Shown: one piece after another, positions 44,201 through 56,057 of the stretch
Layout of the letters: every line of letters starts with the position of its first letter
Numbering within the stretch: position 1 is the first letter of the stretch
NCBI GenBank assembly: GCA_963556255.1
Contig: OY744608.1
Coordinates: forward strand, 13,756,507-13,820,506
Length of the DNA stretch: 64,000 nt
Reading direction: 5' to 3'
From: Allolobophora icterica
Lineage: Eukaryota; Annelida; Clitellata; Crassiclitellata; Lumbricidae
Position numbers and translations under genes: made by a program
The notes under the pieces: generated by a model
What the model was told of the DNA's origin: nothing
The model's input: only the letters and a program-made list of their open reading frames with translations
Databases searched by the model: none

Positions 44201-45444
44201 CTGGGGTGAAACGACCAGCAATTGGTGTCGCTCCAGTGTAATGAGCGAACTTAAGCACTGCACGCTGTCCATAAGGCCGGGCTGATATCACACAAACATC
44301 AGCTGGATTCTCAATGGCTGCAATGGCCCGGGCTGCCAACAGCAGTTTCTCCCATGTTCTTCTCAAGTTAATTATGTGCACACCTGTTAAAATTCAAAAT
44401 GCATTTTTGGAAAAAATTAACATAAATTCTGTTATCCAAAAACCAATGAAGCAGCAGTGTTCAGATACAATGCTGTCTTTTTAAGTGTGAATCCATGTAT
44501 GTTTTAGACCATTATAGCCACGCTAATACTTAAACAAATCGTACACAAAGAGTGGGATTAATTAGCTTTTCATACATTTTAGCACATGCTCGTCGTTAAA
44601 GTGTTAACTCTTGATCTGTTACCAAACGGTTGTCATGGATGTCTTCTGACAACCGCACGTAAACGGTCTGCACTGTAGCAGACGATTTGTGAAGTGCTTT
44701 GCAAATAAAAACAACGGTTTGTAGAGCAGTAGTAGAAAGTCACATCCATGGTGATTAGAGATAAAAGCGAACTAAGCCAGGACAATCATTAACACTTTAA
44801 CGACGAGTGTGCACTAAATGTATGGAAAACTAATCCCTCTTGTCTTTAAAGGGTTAAACCAGGTCAAAAACAGATACAATAAGGCAATATACTAAACTAC
44901 AAACTGGAATTTGAAATACATTGCTTGGCGAATTTAAATTATTATATAACACTGATGTTTCTCCCTTGTAATTCAATGCTTCAGGTTCACCTCATACTAT
45001 CTATCTATCTATCACTATACCTTTGCTTGAATGTATTTTGCATTATTAGTGATCAATAAGGCACACCACAGCTTCAGTGTCTCGTATCAGTACCTTTCAG
45101 TGTCATTACCTCTCTGATCATTGAAACACCTCTCATAGAGCTTGAAACACGACTAGCTTGCAAATAAAAAATGTAACTGTCCTCCAACATCAAGTGTAAT
45201 TTTATAACGAAGTTGAGTTTTAATTAGGTAAATCATAAAGCCGAATTACATTTGGGATCAACACCCCAACTGCATTATATCAGTAAATAAAATTACTTAT
45301 GACTTCCTCACCATCATTTCTTCGCTTGAAAACATACTGCTCCATCTGGAAGTCCAAATTAGCAACACCAACATGAGTCTGACAGGACAGGAATTTTGTC
45401 ACATCATCCTCCCTCAAAGCCAGCACATCTAATCCTCCAGACAT
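41237..45444 (-). CDS. RPSA: 40S ribosomal protein SA (RPSA / uS2, laminin-receptor precursor)
   Basis: A core protein of the 40S subunit needed for late pre-rRNA maturation. The family also includes the 37/67-kDa laminin receptor. Coding exons, 5' to 3': 45312-45444, 44178-44383, 43323-43481, 42495-42623, 41816-41905, 41237-41371. They total 852 nt (283 aa; human 295), all in phase with GT-AG junctions. Visible landmarks: [15 protein letters not shown] at the start, [97 protein letters not shown] and an acidic tail with TEDWSA, TEWGG and a final DNWD. The start is chosen because the family begins MSG and a splice acceptor (tttgtag) lies 33 nt upstream, so exon 1 is noncoding. Nothing is missing. 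Confidence 0.97.
42077..42140. repeat. Short palindromic TTAA-ended element, copy 5
   Basis: 'ttaaacaacgacagtgtactaaaagtgactgg...gctcatagttaaagtgttgaa'. It is the inverse orientation of the copies at 25365 and 31264. It lies in intron 4 of RPSA. Confidence 0.7.
42227..42296 (-). ncRNA. Candidate box C/D snoRNA in RPSA intron 4
   Basis: The minus strand has a C box (gtgatga, 42289-42283) and a D box (ctga, 42240-42237) about 42 nt apart. A terminal stem ACTTGC / GTAAGT (one G-T wobble) brackets them. Ribosomal protein introns are classic snoRNA hosts. C' and D' boxes are unclear and the guide target is not identified, so this could be chance. Confidence 0.3.
44556..44607. repeat. Short palindromic TTAA-ended element, copy 6 (partial)
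   Basis: The left part is eroded. The right part 'ttttagcacatgctcgtcgttaaagtgttaa' is intact. It lies in intron 1 of the coding region of RPSA. Confidence 0.55.
44789..44857. repeat. Short palindromic TTAA-ended element, copy 7
   Basis: 'ttaacactttaacgacgag' at the left and 'gtctttaaagggttaa' at the right, 69 bp. Nearly identical core to 32151-32220. It lies only 180 bp from copy 6 in the same RPSA intron. Confidence 0.75.
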
Positions 45445-45814
45445 CGTGAAGTCGATCAAAGTGCAACGAAGACCAACCTACAAACAAGTTTTTGGGTCAA
45501 TAAACTCCAAGTGTTCATGACATCAACTGAGACGAGTGTAAGAGTGTACTTATTGCTTGGGCTTGTTGCGCCATCCACTGATACTCTTTGCATTAGACAG
45601 TCACTACAGAAGTTACTAGTTAAACACAATACTCAATAGTAAAAAATGCATATGAAATAAAGCATAGCCAGGATTTGCTGACGAATAATGGAAGAAACTA
45701 GGGACACATGTAACGTTTTATTTGAGTGTTGTTCTGTGAAGCCATTTTATTTAAGGAGTTTGAAGTAAAATAGTTACTGCGCTCTAATCAATAATTAATT
45801 TTGGTTGATTTAGA

Positions 45815-46087
45815 GGGGCAGTCCGAATCCCCGAAACCCCGAAAACGCTGAAAATACATAAAAGCCCGATTTCCCGAAAACAGTTTTATAGAAAGCGGCC
45901 GAACTCCCGAAAACTATTCAAAGTTAAATTGTAAACCCATAAAAGACATAGACCTGGCGTGACCTTGATGCATCTCGATGTAAAACCTATTCACTTGTTT
46001 ATTTGTAATTTTAGTCTAAAATCGATTTCGGGGATCCGGCCGAAATTCGTTTCGGGGATTCGGGTTTCGGGGATTCGGGCCTCACCC
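45815..46087. mobile_element. hAT-type MITE, 'CCGAATCCCCGAAAC' family, copy A
   Basis: 273 bp, with extended inverted ends rich in 'ccgaatccccgaaac'. A perfect 8-bp duplication GATTTAGA lies at 45807-45814 and 46088-46095. It lies in the 5' intron of RPSA. Confidence 0.85.
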
Positions 46088-46261
46088 GATTTAGATGTGA
46101 AAGACAAATTAGAAGCATGTGTGTAATTCAACAGAATTTCTTTATGAAATGATGGTTTCTTCATAAGATGGATAAACGCAGAGCACTTAAAAGGGTAATT
46201 GCCAGGACACAAGGCATTATTTATTCAGTAATGATATGAACAAGCAGATAGGACTCTTTTA

Positions 46262-46533
46262 GGGGTCCGGCCCGAATCCCCGAAACCCGAATCCCCGAAA
46301 CGAATTTCGGCCGGATCCCCGAAATCGATTAGTGATGAAAATGTAACTGAAAATAGAAGTCGGATGAATGCAAGGCCACTCCAGATCTATGTCACGTATA
46401 AGAGTTTACAATTTAACTTTGAATAGTTTTCGGGAGTTCGGCCGCTTTCTATAAAACTGTTTTCGGGAGATCGGGCTTTTATGTACTTTCAGCGTTTTCG
46501 GGGATTCGGGTTTCGGGGATTCGGGTTGACCCC
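46262..46533. mobile_element. hAT-type MITE, 'CCGAATCCCCGAAAC' family, copy B
   Basis: 272 bp, inverted relative to copy A, only 175 bp away. A perfect 8-bp duplication CTCTTTTA lies at 46254-46261 and 46534-46541. Ends are GGGGTC and GACCCC. Confidence 0.88.
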
Positions 46534-46890
46534 CTCTTTTAGTAAGGGTATTGGTATATGATTAAGTTCACATACTTTATTTTGGAGAGATTTTAGCAGA
46601 AGTGATACACCACAATCCGAGGTAGGGTTGAAAAACAGAAATTGACATAGATTGATAACAATGTACATTTACTCTATTTGTGGCTTCAGACGTGGCCATA
46701 TTGCAGCTGGCCCTCCATGAATGTACATGGTGACCGCGTGGTGAAAAACACTTCAACTTTCAATAAAACATAAATCTCTACATCAAACGGTTTAGTGACA
46801 AATCTATAAATAATCATTTCTTCTGCAATCTGATGCCAAAACAAATGCGATTAAACATTAAATTGCTGCCGATTTTTAGAAAATACTTAC

Positions 46891-46952
46891 TAATAACTTA
46901 ATGCCACAGGAGGTTGCACGCAAGCTTCGACCAAAAAAGAACGAGGGAAAAG
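46891..46952 (-). promoter_or_regulatory. RPSA: Candidate noncoding exon 1 / TOP start of RPSA
   Basis: The minus strand starts 'cttttccctcg' (46952 downward), a 5'-terminal oligopyrimidine-like tract, and ends tta|gtaagtat at 46890. Ribosomal protein mRNAs usually start with such a TOP tract and often have a short noncoding first exon. That this is the true start is inference; no transcript evidence is available here. Confidence 0.4.
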
Positions 46953-47037
46953 GGCTTCGTGTGGATTATAGATATAGAAAAGAATCCACGTATACGTGAA
47001 TGGCGTCGTACAAAAATGTACATCTGTGGCGACACCT

Positions 47038-47166
<129 letters not shown>

Positions 47167-47291
47167 CCTCGATACGAGGGTTGGTCGCATTGTAGACGAT
47201 TCTTCTCCATCCTTTCCTGTCTTCGGCTACTCGCAGTCTCGCACCAACCTCTCTGTTGATAATCCCAACCATTCGCCAATGTTGTCCATCC

Positions 47292-47340
47292 ACTTCTTCC
47301 TTGGTGGATGGGCTTGGTGCCCATCCACCAAGGAAGAAGT
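47292..47340. repeat. Perfect palindrome, 22-bp arms, 5-bp loop
   Basis: 47292-47313 (acttcttcc...gatgggc) is the exact reverse complement of 47319-47340, with loop ttggt. There is no mismatch, which implies recent origin or function. Confidence 0.95.
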
Positions 47341-49393
47341 AATGTCTACCTCAGGAGCACTCAGAGCCTCTTGCTCTTGTTCCCGGTACCGTTCCCTGCA
47401 TAATTTCTTTCTCTAGGCAATCCCCCTGTTTCCTCATTATGTGCCCAAAGTATGACATCTTTCTTCTTTTGATTGATTCCAATACACCTATACGCTGACC
47501 AGTAAACGCGCTTACAACTTGGAATAATAATTATTTTTACTATTATTATTTTTTTCCCGAGGTACATATAATCCATCAGGAGTCAGATGCTAAGTAGGCT
47601 ATGTGAAAATTAATTTATGGAGTGACCATCTTACTGCTATTATTATTATTACTATCATTATTATTTTAAAAGCATCGATATTGTTTGGAATGGTTTAGAA
47701 ACGTAGAGAAGGTCGCTCCACAGTATAAATAATTATACTGTGGTCGCTCCTCGACTCCAGGCAGCACCGACATTTATTCTATTATTATTATTGACAATTT
47801 TAGCAGTTTTATATAGCATCCCTTTAAATGTCTACCTCAGGAGCCTCCAACCACGATCGAACAACGCAGTTTGAGGACAGTATAAGAAACGAGGTGAAAT
47901 GACCTGTCAGAATGGACGGAGTATGGTAGGGAGCCCATTCCATAGCATGGGGCCAGCCACAGATAAGGCACGGCGCTGCCGTATGGCTGTCCGCGCGTCG
48001 GGAACAATAAGCTGAGCAGCTGAGCGGAGAGAATGTGGGTTCCACTTCTAACAGCCCGGACAGACGGTCACGTCTTAACGTTGTAAACTTAAGTGGACAG
48101 AGGCAAGTCACACCAATTTGAGAAGAAAATGCCGCTTTGTCGTTATTGCTTTCCAAGAACTAATTAAGTGATAATATGAAACTTACAAGTTACAGTATAG
48201 CATTAAAGGACTTTGAGTAACTTTAACTGGGAAACTATGCTGCTATGCACGTTTCTGTGGCATGTTTATTTCTCTGCGATATTGCACATCTGATATCATC
48301 AAACTGACAGGAACGTTGGATAATCTCTCTCTGATGAGCTAGGGGTTATCCTATTTTGAAACCCTCCATTCCCCTTGTCAGCCCTTACCCCTCTTCGCAG
48401 ACGTCCGCTGCTGGCTGCAAGACTCCTGCACCGTGGCACTCATGAACTCACATACATATCAACCAACTTTTCCTTCCGCTGCTCTGGCAAACTCAATTCA
48501 CTTTTTGACGTCATCATAGTTTTTACTATTATTCCACACCGCAATGCATGCGGATGAAATGGTAATGGAGCTGTCTGCAACAGAACCAATTCAGTAGACT
48601 GTCTGCGATCTGACTGGGTTTAAGCAGAGGTTGTACTGAAAACACTATCAAATTTAGATGTGGACGTCCTCACTGTTCATATGCCATCATCTTGTCCGCA
48701 TCCCTTGCTGGAGACAGCCTTTATGAACGACTCACACTTGACCCACCCCATACATGTATTACTTCAGTGGCTGGCATAGAATATTAAAACATGCAACTTC
48801 TAAACCATCTTCTGATCAAGGTGCAATGGACATGCAAGGGTTGGAATGATCAACAATGGTCTGTTTTCAGAATATTTCAAAGGTCACATCATCATGCACT
48901 TCTAAAGTTACCACTGGTATAGACAACAAAATCTGTCATATCTAGACAACCCCTCTGACATGAATAAGCTGGTCAAATGCTATTAGCCTAAAAGCAGCAC
49001 TTAAGAAATTTTGAGTTTATGATTACAAACTGTTTGGTGTTCGAATGTGCGATAGTTTGATGTACATAGTGCCATTAAACTTAAACATTTTAAAGATACA
49101 TGTATTGACAATTGTTCATACTTCAAAACAATGTGTAACAATATACATGTATATGATTAAGCTGCCAGCAGTGTCAAGTATATACTTTAATGGCCAAAGT
49201 CCAACAAAATCACACTTTCATTAAAATTAGCTTTCCAGTTCATTAAAGTAATACAGCACTCATGTAAGATTCACTAGTAATCTGTCCCATTAAAAACTGA
49301 ATTCAAGAATAAAAGGGTTAAATACATTTAAAAGGGCTAAACAGATTCAACCCATGCCCATCTGGAAGACGAATACTCAATAAATTGGTTAGA

Positions 49394-49532
49394 CAAGAGG
49401 CAACTATCCCCCTAAGTCATTGGAGCAACATCCCTTCTCCCCCCTAAAATGGTGGCACACACACTGACAGATCTTCACCCCCTATTTCTTGGATGGAGCA
49501 TTAAATTTTGCTCCAAGGTGTAGATGCCCCTG
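49394..49532. mobile_element. hAT-type MITE with CAGGGGCGTCTA ends, copy 3 (diverged)
   Basis: It matches the interior of 39489-39665 ('cctaagtcattggagcaac', 'tggtggcacacacactgac') and ends 'tagatgcccctg'. The left end is degraded. Confidence 0.65.
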
Positions 49533-50575
49533 GGTCATCGATTAGGACTTCAGCAAAGGTTAGGAGGGTTCACCAAAAGTGGACAAGGATGGAGATCAAG
49601 CCTAATTCAGACATCCTTATCTAACCTTGTTACAGAGTAGTTATTATAATACAAACACTATGTACCAAAATGCACACTTTCTAACTTGAAATAAATTGCA
49701 ACACTCAACCGTCACGATAGAGCCGATACCGGTCGCAATGCACATATCTGGACTATGGGAAAGCAACACAAAGTGCTTAATGCTTATTTAGTGTTTCCAA
49801 GCAGCTATTAATAACAATATTTCAAACTAGAATACAAAATAGAGGCATCTTGGCACCTCAATAATTACGTCAAAGGCTGCCAGGCTTCAGTAGGCATTTG
49901 CGTCAAGTGCTGACTCAGCAAAGCAGGAAGGGGAGGGTGACGACAAATGAAGACAAGGAGGAGGGGCAAGCTATTTTAGGACAACATCAGCTGGACATTC
50001 CATTACATACATGCATAAGACAACTCCACAAACTCTATATCCCAAATGGCACACCCGTAGTTTTATACACAATTCACTCACAAATAAAAAATGCAACAAC
50101 TTCAGAAAAAAGAATTATTATCTTTGATGTTCATCTGAGTGTACTTTCCCTGAGTTCTCGCTTATAAATGTCAGAAGCACTAAAACTGAAGTACTGCAAT
50201 TTACTTTCTGAAGTATCCTTGCCCCGGTGAAGTCATTTCAGAGACCGAATTGATCAGTACAACAAATAATAAAGATTAGGAAGAATTTCACCAGAGCTAC
50301 AGGAAATAAAATTGTTCATTAGCAACAGCACATAAACTGTTAACATCAGTGTTCTAACGTACGGTCATTTGTCGAGAACTAAACAAAACAAAACCACGAC
50401 CGAGCCTTCTTATCAACTCCTTTTCGATTCAGAACAGAGTCTTCAATCTTTAGCAATTATTTTGGATTACACTCTGAACGATGCCAAGAAAATAAAAAAC
50501 GTTTTTTCACATTCTAAAAAGTACATAGTTCTTTCCATATCTCCAGCTGAGAATTCTTCAACTTTTCATTAAATC

Positions 50576-53500
50576 TCAGTTGATATCCATCTACAATCAA
50601 ACAAACGCAGATTCTAGTAAGCTTACACATCCTTTACTCTGAAAATACTATGCAAAACTTCTGAATATGTAATTTAACAGACAGAACAAGAACTAAGAGG
50701 CCTTGATGGCCATAAACAGGTTGCAGTGGATAACAAAAGAGAAAGGTAGTCACAAAAACTAAGCAACTGTATGTTATAAATGTCCGAATACAATACAATA
50801 CCCGTCATTACGTCACATTAATGTTGTCAATTCTGTAAAATCTCCAAAGCCTTTCGATTTTTTCGAATAAACACTATGTGACAGGCAGAGGCAAAATACT
50901 AAGCATAACTCGATCAAAGCTAACTAATGAGAAATAATTTGCATCTATGCCAAAAGAAACTAAATACATCACAATCCAAAATTTAGTGACCTTGTAAGCA
51001 TCAAGCTGTGCATCCAACTGTTCTTTTGTCAGATTGCTTCTTCCATCACCACCACCGCCTCGTCCTCCTCTGCCACCACGACCCCGTCCGCGACCTCTTC
51101 CACGCTGCCCCGCACCTTGGTAGCTTTGTCTGCTGAAAAGCAAAAAATTACCTTTAAAGATTCTGTAGTGACCATCATGTTTCCATTGACAGAAGTTACA
51201 ATTAATAAAACTGAACTAGAAAAACAATGATAAAGAATTAGATGAAACTAAGGATCAAGAAAAAGGCCTTCTGTACGAGTGTATGTCCTACAGTTGATGA
51301 CTACAAGAAATCTGATTGCATGTTGGTTTTGTTAGATTTCTGTTTGAAAACATTCATTTCATAAATAAACTGATGATAAACATGTTTAAAAAAAACCATG
51401 TTAAAAAAACAAATTTTGCCAGACTCAGAATTTTCCAATACATATGTATATCTGTCTTAGTAAAGAACAAACTGCGAGTGCAAGCGCATAGAGTATGTAG
51501 TTCAGCAACCTCGAACAACCTCATTTAAGGTTCTAAAAGACTACAACATAGCATACCTAACATTTCCTTGTCTGTTTGGAACACGGCCTGAAGAGGCCGG
51601 CCTTGGACTCGTCTGTGCCAAACCGTCACCAACGAGCTGTATTTTCATCGGACGACCTGCAAAAACACAGGTATAACATTAATCTCTTTCTGACCTCTTG
51701 TGCAAGTCATATCAAGCCAATCTGATTTGAGTGGCGCTATATAAGTTTTCGGTTTTTTCGGTTACAAGACTTAGGTCTTTTTATGATAATTACCGCCTAC
51801 AAACATGATTACTGTCCTATTCCTGCAATGATTCGAGCAGTTCATAATGCCTTATGGTTGTCCCTCGTATGCGCAGAAGCTCTTCCACAGCACAATCCAC
51901 GAGTTTCGTCTATGTTGGTCCCTCTGCTTGGAACTGTCTCCCCTTGTTTCTCCGCCAAGAGCTTCTTGCCCTCCTCTCCAGTTCCGTAGACACCCAAAAA
52001 TTTTCCATTTTTGCCGGTGCTGGCATTGATGCGGCTTGAAAGCGCCACTGATCTGAGTGGCACTATATAAGTTTTCAGTTACAATGCAGATAAAGAAAGC
52101 TAACTCTTCATTTACGCAGGACAGGCAATCCAGGAGCAACTAATTAATCTCTTAATACAAAATGCCAATATTATCAGATGTGGACAATTTTGTCAGAGAT
52201 ACGCTGCATGCAAATTTTCAGTTCTTAAACATTGCACAAAAGAACTATGTGCAAATAGCTCATAAAAGTTACATACAAGTGTTCATGACTTGTACTGCCA
52301 CCTACAACTATATGAATTCAAAGATACTTCAAAATGAACCACCTACAACTATATCAGTCAATATAATGCAACTCATCTAAGTATGAGTCAAATGAAACCA
52401 CCTACAACTACTTTTCGAAGTAACTTACTACAATCCGACTCCACTTGACCGAACAAGACCCGGCACTCAAACTGACACCTTACCAGGAAGTCGGAAAGTC
52501 ATGCGCTCCATCACACTCACTGTGAAGTCCATGACTCATTTAATGCCGCTCACTGTCGATCGAACAACAGCTGAGACGACCGGGCCACATTGGTGTTGAC
52601 CACCAGAACGCAAAGCATTTAGAGACGGCAGGCGTTCCACCGAAGACTACAATGAAGAGGATGCGTGTTTGCGTCTTACGCAAATGAAGCCTACCGTCGA
52701 GTGGAACATTGTTATACTGCTGCAGAGCTTTCACTGCATCTGCTTTCATCTCGAATATAACTTCAGCAGTGCCCAGAGACCGGCCAGAACGGTCATAGTG
52801 TACGGCTGCTTTACGCAGCGGCCCAAACTCAGTGAACAGCTCCTAAAAATACCAAAGCAAAGGCTTCAATTATTATCACTAAATGGGAAGTAAACAGAGA
52901 AATAAATCAGGGCATCTATCACAGTAAACACTTCGAAACTGCTCAGCTCTAGGTTAAATTTAAGTGAAATCCTTGAAGAGACACAACACCTAGACAGCTC
53001 AACAAACATTTAACACCATCTCAAGGTACACTACTTTAGATCTGCTAGGTTTAGTACCCTTGCTATGTTCTTAAGACACTTAATCAACTAGGCATTTACA
53101 AGCAGCCAGATACATACATACATACATACAGCTCTAGCTCTCGTTAATACTATCATGTTTTGCATTATCATTCCTAATTATATATTATATTTAACATTCT
53201 ATTTGTATGTTTCAATACATTTCAACACTTAAGACTAACTTGTACAAAATAGACCTGTGGTAGTTATTTTTAAAAGCAGTTTTATATACAGTTACCTGTA
53301 TATCCGAGTCATTGACACCAAAATCAAGATTCGATATCAACAGCTTTCCCTGTCGACCGTTATCTCTAGGACCAGCACCAGCACCAGCACCAGGACCAGC
53401 ACCAGCGGCTTTGTATAGCTCACTTCTGAACAGATCGTGCTGCCACCTTCCCTCAATCTGACCCTATAAGAAGAAAAACCAGATGCAGTTCCAGTATAAT

Positions 53501-54963
53501 CCAACCTTAAATACAATATGTCAAATTCTAAAAGAAACTATTTCAGTTTATTTTTAAAATAAGAGTAATGAAGCCTAAACATCTGGTAAAAATCTGAGGC
53601 ATAAAGAAGTGGGCAAAATTTCATGTAAATCTGAGTCGGTCGTGTCAATTTCAGTTGTAAATTTGGTTGATTTGACACGGAATCACCCTAAGGTGATAAT
53701 TAACTTTTAATCGGTACAAAAATGAATTAAATGTGCATGTGTCTGAAATGGAGATGAGAAAATTCAAGAAAATTTTTCATGTTGAGATACTTGCTTACCA
53801 GAGGGATGGGGACTGTAAGGTCGGGCGCTCTATTCTATTAGTCTGGGGTGGCTAAGTCATTTAGGTGATCGGTCATGACCCGACAGATCTAAACTCTTAC
53901 CAGTTGTTTTAAAGCATATCAAATACAATAAATGAAAGACAGACAAACAAGAATCAAACGTTTACATAAACGTCAATACGCCCTTTTAAGGGGGGCGGCC
54001 CGAATCCCCGAAACGAATTTCGGCCGAATCCCCGAAATTGATTTTAGACTAAAATTACAAAGAAACAGGTGAATAGGCAGTATATCGAGATACATCAAGG
54101 CCATGCTAGGTCTATGTCATGCATAAGAGATTACAATCTAACTTTGAATAGTTTTCTAGAGTTCGGCCGCTTTCTATAAAACCGTTTTCGGGAAATCGGG
54201 CTTTTGTGTATTTTCAGCGTTTTCGGGGATTCGGGTTTCCCCCTTTTAAGATCCTGGCAAGGGCGCCAAGAGTCATAATCAATCATTCTGTGAAAAATAA
54301 AAGTATAAGTTTTCCGTTCTGTCCTCACACTCATGAAACTGTAACTTCTGGTTCAAGTTGTTTCATTCCGATTACAGTTAAAATGTTTATTTTCAGTCAG
54401 CGTGAATTGTGATAAGAAGAATTATTCCTAGTAATAAAATAATTATAATTCAATACCTGTACATCTGTATGTTTATTTATTTCGGACACTAAAACGATTA
54501 ATAATCTCTAAATAGTCACGACAGAGTTTTGACTAGTTTTAAAGTCAAACAAAAAATATTTAAACTGTTGAATGTGGAAAACGTTCGCGATTAGTTACAC
54601 ACTGTCACAGAAAATTCAAAGTGTCAAAAGTTGAATTTCGCCAAAAGTTAGCGACTCCATTAGAAATAATTAATTGAAAGTACTTACCCGTGTATAAGCA
54701 GGCTGTCTAACTCCAACTCCAACTCCACGTCGCTTCTGAACGCCACCACGTACAATCCCGCTAACTGATGCACCTCGAGATCCAAATCGTGATCCTCGGT
54801 TAGATCCTCGTAACCTTCCAGAGAAACCCCGACCGGATCCACCGGCGGTTGCCGGAGGGGCTGAGCCTCCACGTCGATTACCCCGACCTCTCCCACCGCC
54901 GCGTGTTTTCTTCTGCTGCTTAATGATATCGTCCAAGCTCATATCAACTTTATCTGCTGCCAT
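50576..54963 (-). CDS. ALYREF: THO complex subunit 4 / Aly-REF mRNA export adaptor
   Basis: A nuclear RNA-binding adaptor of TREX that couples splicing and capping to export by handing mRNA to NXF1. Coding exons, 5' to 3': 54688-54963, 53296-53463, 52695-52842, 51557-51656, 50991-51132, 50576-50590. They total 849 nt (282 aa), all in phase with GT-AG junctions. The N-terminal UAP56-binding motif is [14 protein letters not shown] (residues 6-19). An Arg/Gly-rich block follows (about 21-80), then a central RRM with RNP2 LLISNL (133-138) and RNP1 SLGTAEVIF (170-178). A second RGG block and the C-terminal UAP56-binding [13 protein letters not shown] complete it. The start ATG sits in a good context (gaaaaATGGC). 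An extra [12 protein letters not shown] low-complexity insert precedes the RRM. The last exon is only 15 nt including TGA. Confidence 0.95.
51720..52085 (+). pseudogene. LINE C-terminal fragments with 'ggc(g/a)ctatataag' ends
   Basis: A short tail at about 51725-51760 and a longer fragment at about 51800-52080. The longer fragment translates to [19 protein letters not shown], the conserved LINE C-terminal pattern, and ends 'gagtggcactatataagtttt'. It lies in intron 3 of ALYREF, antisense. Confidence 0.65.
53990..54241. mobile_element. hAT-type MITE, 'CCGAATCCCCGAAAC' family, copy C
   Basis: 252 bp in intron 1 of ALYREF, same orientation as copy B. A perfect 8-bp duplication CCTTTTAA lies at 53982-53989 and 54242-54249. 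Confidence 0.85.
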
Positions 54964-55409
54964 TTTTCTTCCAATAAGTTCAACTTCTCCTCAAAACTAT
55001 CTTGACAAAGCTTATTTCCGTTTCAAAATGTCACTAAAACCCAACTCCACACCGACTTCTGCCTACGTCTGCAAAATTGAACAAAGAAATTCGCAAAGAA
55101 CTAAAACAACGCCTGCAAACTATTTCCGGCAGTTACTCACGCCCTATGTCTAAAGACCACCAATACATATTAGCCCAACTCTAGCCCACGCATTTTATAG
55201 CTTCGCCCTCTACCGGTGCGGTAGGAAGATCTACAATGAAATAAAAAAAAGTTACGTTAATTTCTCAAAGCTGTCACACTAGCAGATGACAGCCTACTTT
55301 CTAAATCAGTTATCCGAAACTGATCCTCTGTTCACACTAAGTTTCTCTTCACTTGACCTCTCTCGATTTCGACATGGTGTCCACTTAACATGACTATGCA
55401 AAAATAAAC

Positions 55410-55962
55410 CTGGCGCCCAGGATTCTATATGTTGACGATAATTACTGATGAGACGTCCTTCAGGAAGCTGGTCTCCTGCTACTGTTGCGAGGTGTTGGGC
55501 GACGCTAACCATCCCTGTTACGACTGTGTCATCTTTAAGGTTAACAAACCATGAGCCTGAAGAGGTCAATTCCAAATGGCGGAACTAGCCACTCACGGTA
55601 CACGAGTGCCGTCCAGAGTTGAGCTGTACTTCAACCATGTTTGCTGGGTCCTGGGCTTAGGGCCTACTGTTGGCGAAAACTGGCGACCTGCTATTGGCCC
55701 AACAAATGTGGCAGTCAGAGACGTGTGCCCCAAAGAACAACATGCTTTCCAGAAGACCCTGATCAAAGAGAGGGCAGCCTTTTAACTGAGCTACAAGGTA
55801 GCCTACAACAAGATACGATTTGCACGTGCTTGATAAACGAGGAGTGCAATTTATAGTTCAAAGTAGAGTTACTCACATACATGAAGTCAGTGCAAAGAAC
55901 AAGAGGCATGTGTGAAATGGTTCGCGTGGTCTCGGTGAGAGTCAAAGGAACAATCATGCAGC
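55410..55962 (-). CDS. Possible exons of an unrecognised minus-strand gene
   Basis: Exon X is 55877-55962: acceptor tgcttcag, strong donor tat|gtgagt, encoding CMIVPLTLTETTRTISHMPL and continuing to DFMY. Exon Y is about 55410-55584: GSWFVNLKDDTVVTGM ... PEGRLISNYRQHIESW, possible donor ccag|gtttat. Joining X to Y in phase requires the weaker acceptor ggctag at 55585, because the better one (cctcttcag) shifts the frame. Composition looks protein-like in both. I do not recognise the family. Upstream exons may lie beyond the transposon at 56058-59134. Confidence 0.3.
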
Positions 55963-56057
55963 CTGAAGCAAGATATATGTTATTGGAAGCAATGTGTACT
56001 GCAGTTAGCAAACCACTGAGAAGTTTGCGCTCACGGCATTCATGAGCGCTCTCGATA

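Noticed and set aside
47824..48156. 110-aa minus-strand open frame
   Set aside because: No recognisable domain, no convincing splice sites, and the flanks look like worn repeat sequence ('atatagcatccctttaaatg').
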